Source of the DNA: Triglochin maritima
Taxonomy: Eukaryota; Streptophyta; Magnoliopsida; Alismatales; Juncaginaceae
DNA length: 64,000 nt
Assembly (NCBI GenBank): GCA_963682175.1
Contig: OY821777.1
Location: forward strand, 5,101,501 to 5,165,500
Reading direction: 5' to 3'
Shown piece by piece: positions 59,890-64,000 of this stretch. Below the pieces are notes generated by a model. It ran no database searches. It worked only from the letters and a program-made list of their open reading frames with translations, and was not told where the DNA came from. The stretch's first letter is position 1; the number at the start of each line of letters is the position of its first letter. A program made the translations under genes and the position numbers.

Positions 59890-62800
59890 ATGACTCACCC
59901 CAAGCGCCCCTTCTCCGCCGCGTCCAACTCCTCCTCCGCCGCCGCTGCAGCGAACCCTTCCTCCTCCTCCTGCCCCCCTTCCATGAAGAAGGCCAGACCT
60001 TTCTCGCTCGAGAAGGATAAGAATGGACTCCAATCCTTCCCCGATCCGGTCCTCTCCGCCTCCGATGCCATGTTCGTCGACCAGGAGGACCTTCTCCGGA
60101 ACGACGCCTCCGGTTCCATGGCCGGGTTCGCGGTCTCGTCTGCTTCGAATTTATCCAGGAAGAAGGCCACTCCGCCTCAGCCCGCTGCTAAGAAGCAGCT
60201 CGTCATTAAGCTCGTGAAAGGTGGTTCCTTTTTGCAATTTCGTTTGGTTTCCTTCGTTTAGTTAAGTTGTGGATTTGGTGTTGTGTTGGATTCGAGTGGT
60301 TGTTTGTGTAACCCTAATTTGCACGTGCTATGGCTTGTTTTCCTTTGTATTTTGGTAATCAGGATATGCTGTAATTGCTGTTTCGTGAGAGGAATTTGTT
60401 CAGAAAATCACGTGGAAATAGAAAATAACCTTACTGATTTTGAGAGTGTGAAAACATCTAGTAGTAGCTTTGCTCTTTTTGTTGATGTGTACCTATAAAA
60501 TGAGTGCATAGCTGCAAGGATGCTGATTGCAATGGAAATGCGCAGTCTTCTTTGCCATATTTTCTACCTCTTTTTTACATGCCATTGTAATGTTTAAATT
60601 TATCTTACCAAATTCAGGTTAACCATTTGAATCAAAATTCTTGTAAGGTACTTGACGTCCAATCAAAAGATCATATGCTACAAATCTGATTAAACAACAT
60701 AGTGTTAAGCGTGATTACTCATAAGTACTGTAGCAATTTAAGACCAACTGATAGTGAACAACTTTACCATCCGACTTGAACCAAGTTTTTATATGGACGA
60801 AAGATAACAATTTGATGTAATGCTGATAAAAAAATTGATGTAATGAATTATGTTAAGATGATAGGCAAGAGAATTGTTTGTGTCTGAGAGTCTCTCCCCA
60901 ATATTCGTATTTCTTTCTTACCTTTGTGACTACTTCTTATGTTCAAAATGGTTTGTAATTCATCTTTGCTTTCACTCATACATAGGTAAACCGAAAGTAC
61001 CTCCTAATTTTGAAGAGGACACATGGGCAAAATTAAAATCTGCTATTATTGCTATTTTCTTAAAGCAACCTGATCCTTGTGATTCTGAGAAGCTTTATCA
61101 GGTAAAAAATGGAACTCTTGGAAGTGATGGCTATTCTTGTACCTATTGTTCGATAACATTTATCTTTTTTTGCCTTTACATTTAGGCTGTCAATGATCTT
61201 TGTTTGCACAAGATGGGACGAAACCTGTATGAACGTATAGAAAAAGAGTGTGAAGAGCACATATCTGCAGCATTACGGAAGCTCCTTGGTCAAAGTCCCG
61301 ACCTAGTGGTATTCTTGTCACTTGTAGAGAAATGCTGGCATGATCTTTGTGAGCAGATGCTGATGATTCGTGGCATAGCATTATATCTTGATAGAACTTA
61401 CGTCAAGCAAAATCAAGGTGTTCTTTCTCTGTGGGATATGGGGTTGCAACTATTCCGTAAACACCTCTCACTGCTTCAAGAAGTTGAACATAAAACTGTG
61501 ACAGGTCTCTTAAGATTAATTGAAAACGAAAGGTATTTCACTCCGCATAAACTCATGTCACAGTTTTAGATGTCTTTGAATACAAATATGCTGTCCCTCT
61601 TTGTTGAATAAATGTTGTCTGATCAACCTTGTTACAAGTTCATTTTTTTATCAATTTATGATATTGGAAATCCTTAGATCATTGGAAATATTTTGCAAGG
61701 ATTAATTTAAAACAGTTCCCTTATCTTCGCAAAGTGAACCTTTATTTACATGTTGTGAAGTACATGTCCACCTTCTCAAGTAAAATCCTTGGAATGAAAA
61801 GAGTAAATATGGTCTCATTCTGCTTAACTATTTGGATTTCTAATAAACAGTAAATTTATTTTGCTTGACAATAAGCTGTTTGCATCATTTGATAAATACA
61901 TGTAGACAATAATTTGTTGGTACTATGGGATGCATATCAGTCTAGCACAACTGGGTCACAGAAGACTGCTTACGCTCAATCTGAACTTTTGTTTGAATGT
62001 AAACTGACTGGCAGTACCAAAGAAATTTGTGAAGAATTAGACATGGTCATGTTGTCGAGGGACATGCACGTCTTAACGATATCTTCCCATGTACACTGGA
62101 AAGATCTGTACCAGAAAAGCCATTTGGCAATGTTGGCGTTGCTGTAATCTAGGTATCAAAATAATTTATTCATAAAATGTTTGCACCCCCTGGCCTATGG
62201 AAATTAAGTAGTCCTATCGAAGGATTGCTAGCATATAACACAAAATTCAAATACGAGATCCATTACTAAGTCATTTTGATGATAATTTCAAATGATCATT
62301 GCTTTTGCAGACAGGTATCGTTTTGGAAAATAGTTGCATAATTCACAATATTTTCCCCTTTTTTGCATTTGCAACATAAACAAATTGATATTGACAAAAT
62401 GATTTAATGTTTGACAGTTTGGTTGTCTGCTTTTTTTGTTGACTAACATTTGTTTACAAATCATTTATTAGGCTGGGTGAAGCTATTGACAGAACTCTTG
62501 TTAGTCACCTTTTGAAGATGTTTACTGCTCTTGGGATATATTCGGAAAAGTTTGAGAAGCCATTCCTTGAATGTACATCTGAATTTTATGCAGCTGAAGG
62601 CGTCAAGTACATGCAGCAGTCAGATGTTCCTGATTACTTGAAGCATGTTGAGGTGAGGTTGGGTTTGTTTCCTTCTCTTGTCAGGCCTGAGTTGAAGTTT
62701 CTTATTTTAACACTCATCAATCATAATTTATGTAACTACAGCTAAGGTTGCAAGAAGAGAATGAGCGCTGCTTGCTCTATTTGGATGCCAATACAAGGAA

Positions 62801-64000
62801 GCCTTTAGTTGCAACAGCCGAGAAGCATCTCCTTGATCGTCACACTTCTGCTATTCTTGATAAGGTGTATTTTCATGTTTTAGTCGAAGGTCCATGTTTT
62901 GCTGCTCCCAGATGTTAAACCTTACTTTGTCATACCTTTGTGCTATTCTTAGTAATGTAAATTTTTACATTTTAGTTAAAGTTATATTTTTTGCTCTCAA
63001 ATGTTTAACGTTTGTTTTTGTTGTAATATTTTTCCATTTTTTTAGGGCTTTGCAATGCTTATGAGTGCAAATCGAGTGGATGACCTTCGAAGAATGTATT
63101 CACTTTTTACCAGAGTTGATGCTCTTGAGTTGCTAAGGCAAGCACTTAGTTCATACATCAGGGGAACTGGTCAAAGCATTGTCATGGATGAAGAGAAGGA
63201 CAAAGATTTGGTGCCTTCTCTGCTTGAATTCAAGGCATCTTTAGACACCATATGGGAGGATAGCTTCTTGAAAAATGAAGCTTTTTCCAACACCATAAAA
63301 GATGCTTTTGAGCACCTCATCAATATTCGGCAGGTAATTCATCGCTAAATATAACTTGCTAAGCAATGAACAGTTTTGAAAAGCTACATATTAATGTTGT
63401 CATTAGATCTGCAGAAGGAAAGATTTGGTAATGCCATCTCTTTCCTTCATGGTTATTTCATAACCCTATATCTGTGAAATATTATCCATGTGTAGTATGC
63501 CATTGCTCTTCCGATTTGTATACTAGAATTTTCGTACAAGTGGTATATGTTGAGGGATTTGAACTTGTTAAATTATAATTTGTGGAGAAAAACATCTTTT
63601 CAGATTCACTAGTTTCTGGAGTGTAAACCTTTTGTATCCTAATTTTTGTATAAGTTTATCCTGGTCATTGTGCTTTAATAAAACATTGTCATTTGTGTAC
63701 TTCTCCAATGTTTGAGCCAAGAAATGCTGCATAGATTATAGAGTATATATATTTTCTATTTTCTTGTATTTAAAGAACTCTTTTTATATATATATATATA
63801 GAATCGACCTGCCAAGCTGATTGCCAAGTTCCTCGATGAGAAGCTTCGTGCTGGTAACAAGGGTACATCAGAGGAAGAGTTGGAGTGCATGCTTGATAAG
63901 GTTCTGGTGTTATTTCGATTTATTCAGGTACTTATCATATTTGCTTCTCTTTCTTCAGTTAGGGGAATCAACTATTTCTTATAACAGCTGATATCTTTCT
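59890..64000 (+). CDS. CUL4: CULLIN 4 (partial; continues beyond the window)
   Basis: Seven coding exons are visible: 59890-60220, 60986-61101, 61186-61532, 62472-62652, 62742-62864, 63046-63333 and 63802-63927. They give 504 codons with consistent phases; a donor GTACTT follows and the rest lies outside. CUL4 is the scaffold of CRL4 ubiquitin ligases: its N-terminal half binds DDB1 and its absent C-terminal half binds RBX1 and carries the NEDD8 site. In plants CRL4 complexes act in light signalling, DNA repair and hormone control. Motifs matching AtCUL4 are [45 protein letters not shown] [44 protein letters not shown] and [19 protein letters not shown]. The first 60 residues are Ser/Ala-rich and probably disordered. 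Confidence 0.96.

Noticed and set aside
59386..60033. 215-codon minus-strand open frame over the CUL4 start
   Set aside because: It is the antisense of GC-rich Ser/Ala codons of CUL4 exon 1 and its leader, rich in Gly and Glu, without any family resemblance.

Overview
The window is nuclear DNA from a flowering plant. It carries intron-containing genes of plant-specific families, a plastid carotenoid cleavage enzyme and many plant-type transposons. The order or species cannot be fixed from the sequence alone.

Six host genes are recognised. (1) An intronless 9-cis-epoxycarotenoid dioxygenase (4894-6693), the committed step of abscisic acid synthesis. (2) A three-exon F-box/kelch gene like Arabidopsis At1g30090 (29180-31833). 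(3) A five-exon DUF1365 gene (33341-42983) whose fourth exon is split by a Copia retrotransposon. (4) An acyl-ACP desaturase gene (46196-51706). (5) A seven-exon sugar-phosphate/phosphate translocator like At3g14410 (53614-56911). (6) The first seven coding exons of CULLIN 4, running off the right end (59890-64000). They are unrelated in pathway and simply neighbours.

The 7-29 kb and 37-46 kb regions are mostly transposon. An old hAT copy (13966-17262) lies next to a decayed Copia element. A second, intact copy of the same hAT family (20053-23451) has jumped into the reverse transcriptase of that Copia, with an 8-bp target duplication. A long-TIR Mutator-like element (25975-27430) carries a FAR1-like exon pair and two GC-rich arrays, each of eight units at an exact 33-bp period. 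A near-intact Tork/Tnt1-like Copia (37198-42552) has LTRs differing at one base and interrupts the DUF1365 gene; removing it and one target-site copy leaves the host reading frame open.

Small hAT-type MITEs are common. Most have ends near TAGGGGTG, and most sit between 8-bp target duplications (748-1752 with 754-1279 nested inside, 11429-11913, 34171-34551, 44408-44534, 57904-58493, plus a relative at about 9786-10330). Each has a different low-complexity interior. A Harbinger-like MITE lies at 27468-27988 and a fold-back element at 7735-8190. No tRNA, rRNA, CRISPR or viral gene was recognised. Exon boundaries were placed by eye from splice consensus and family alignment.
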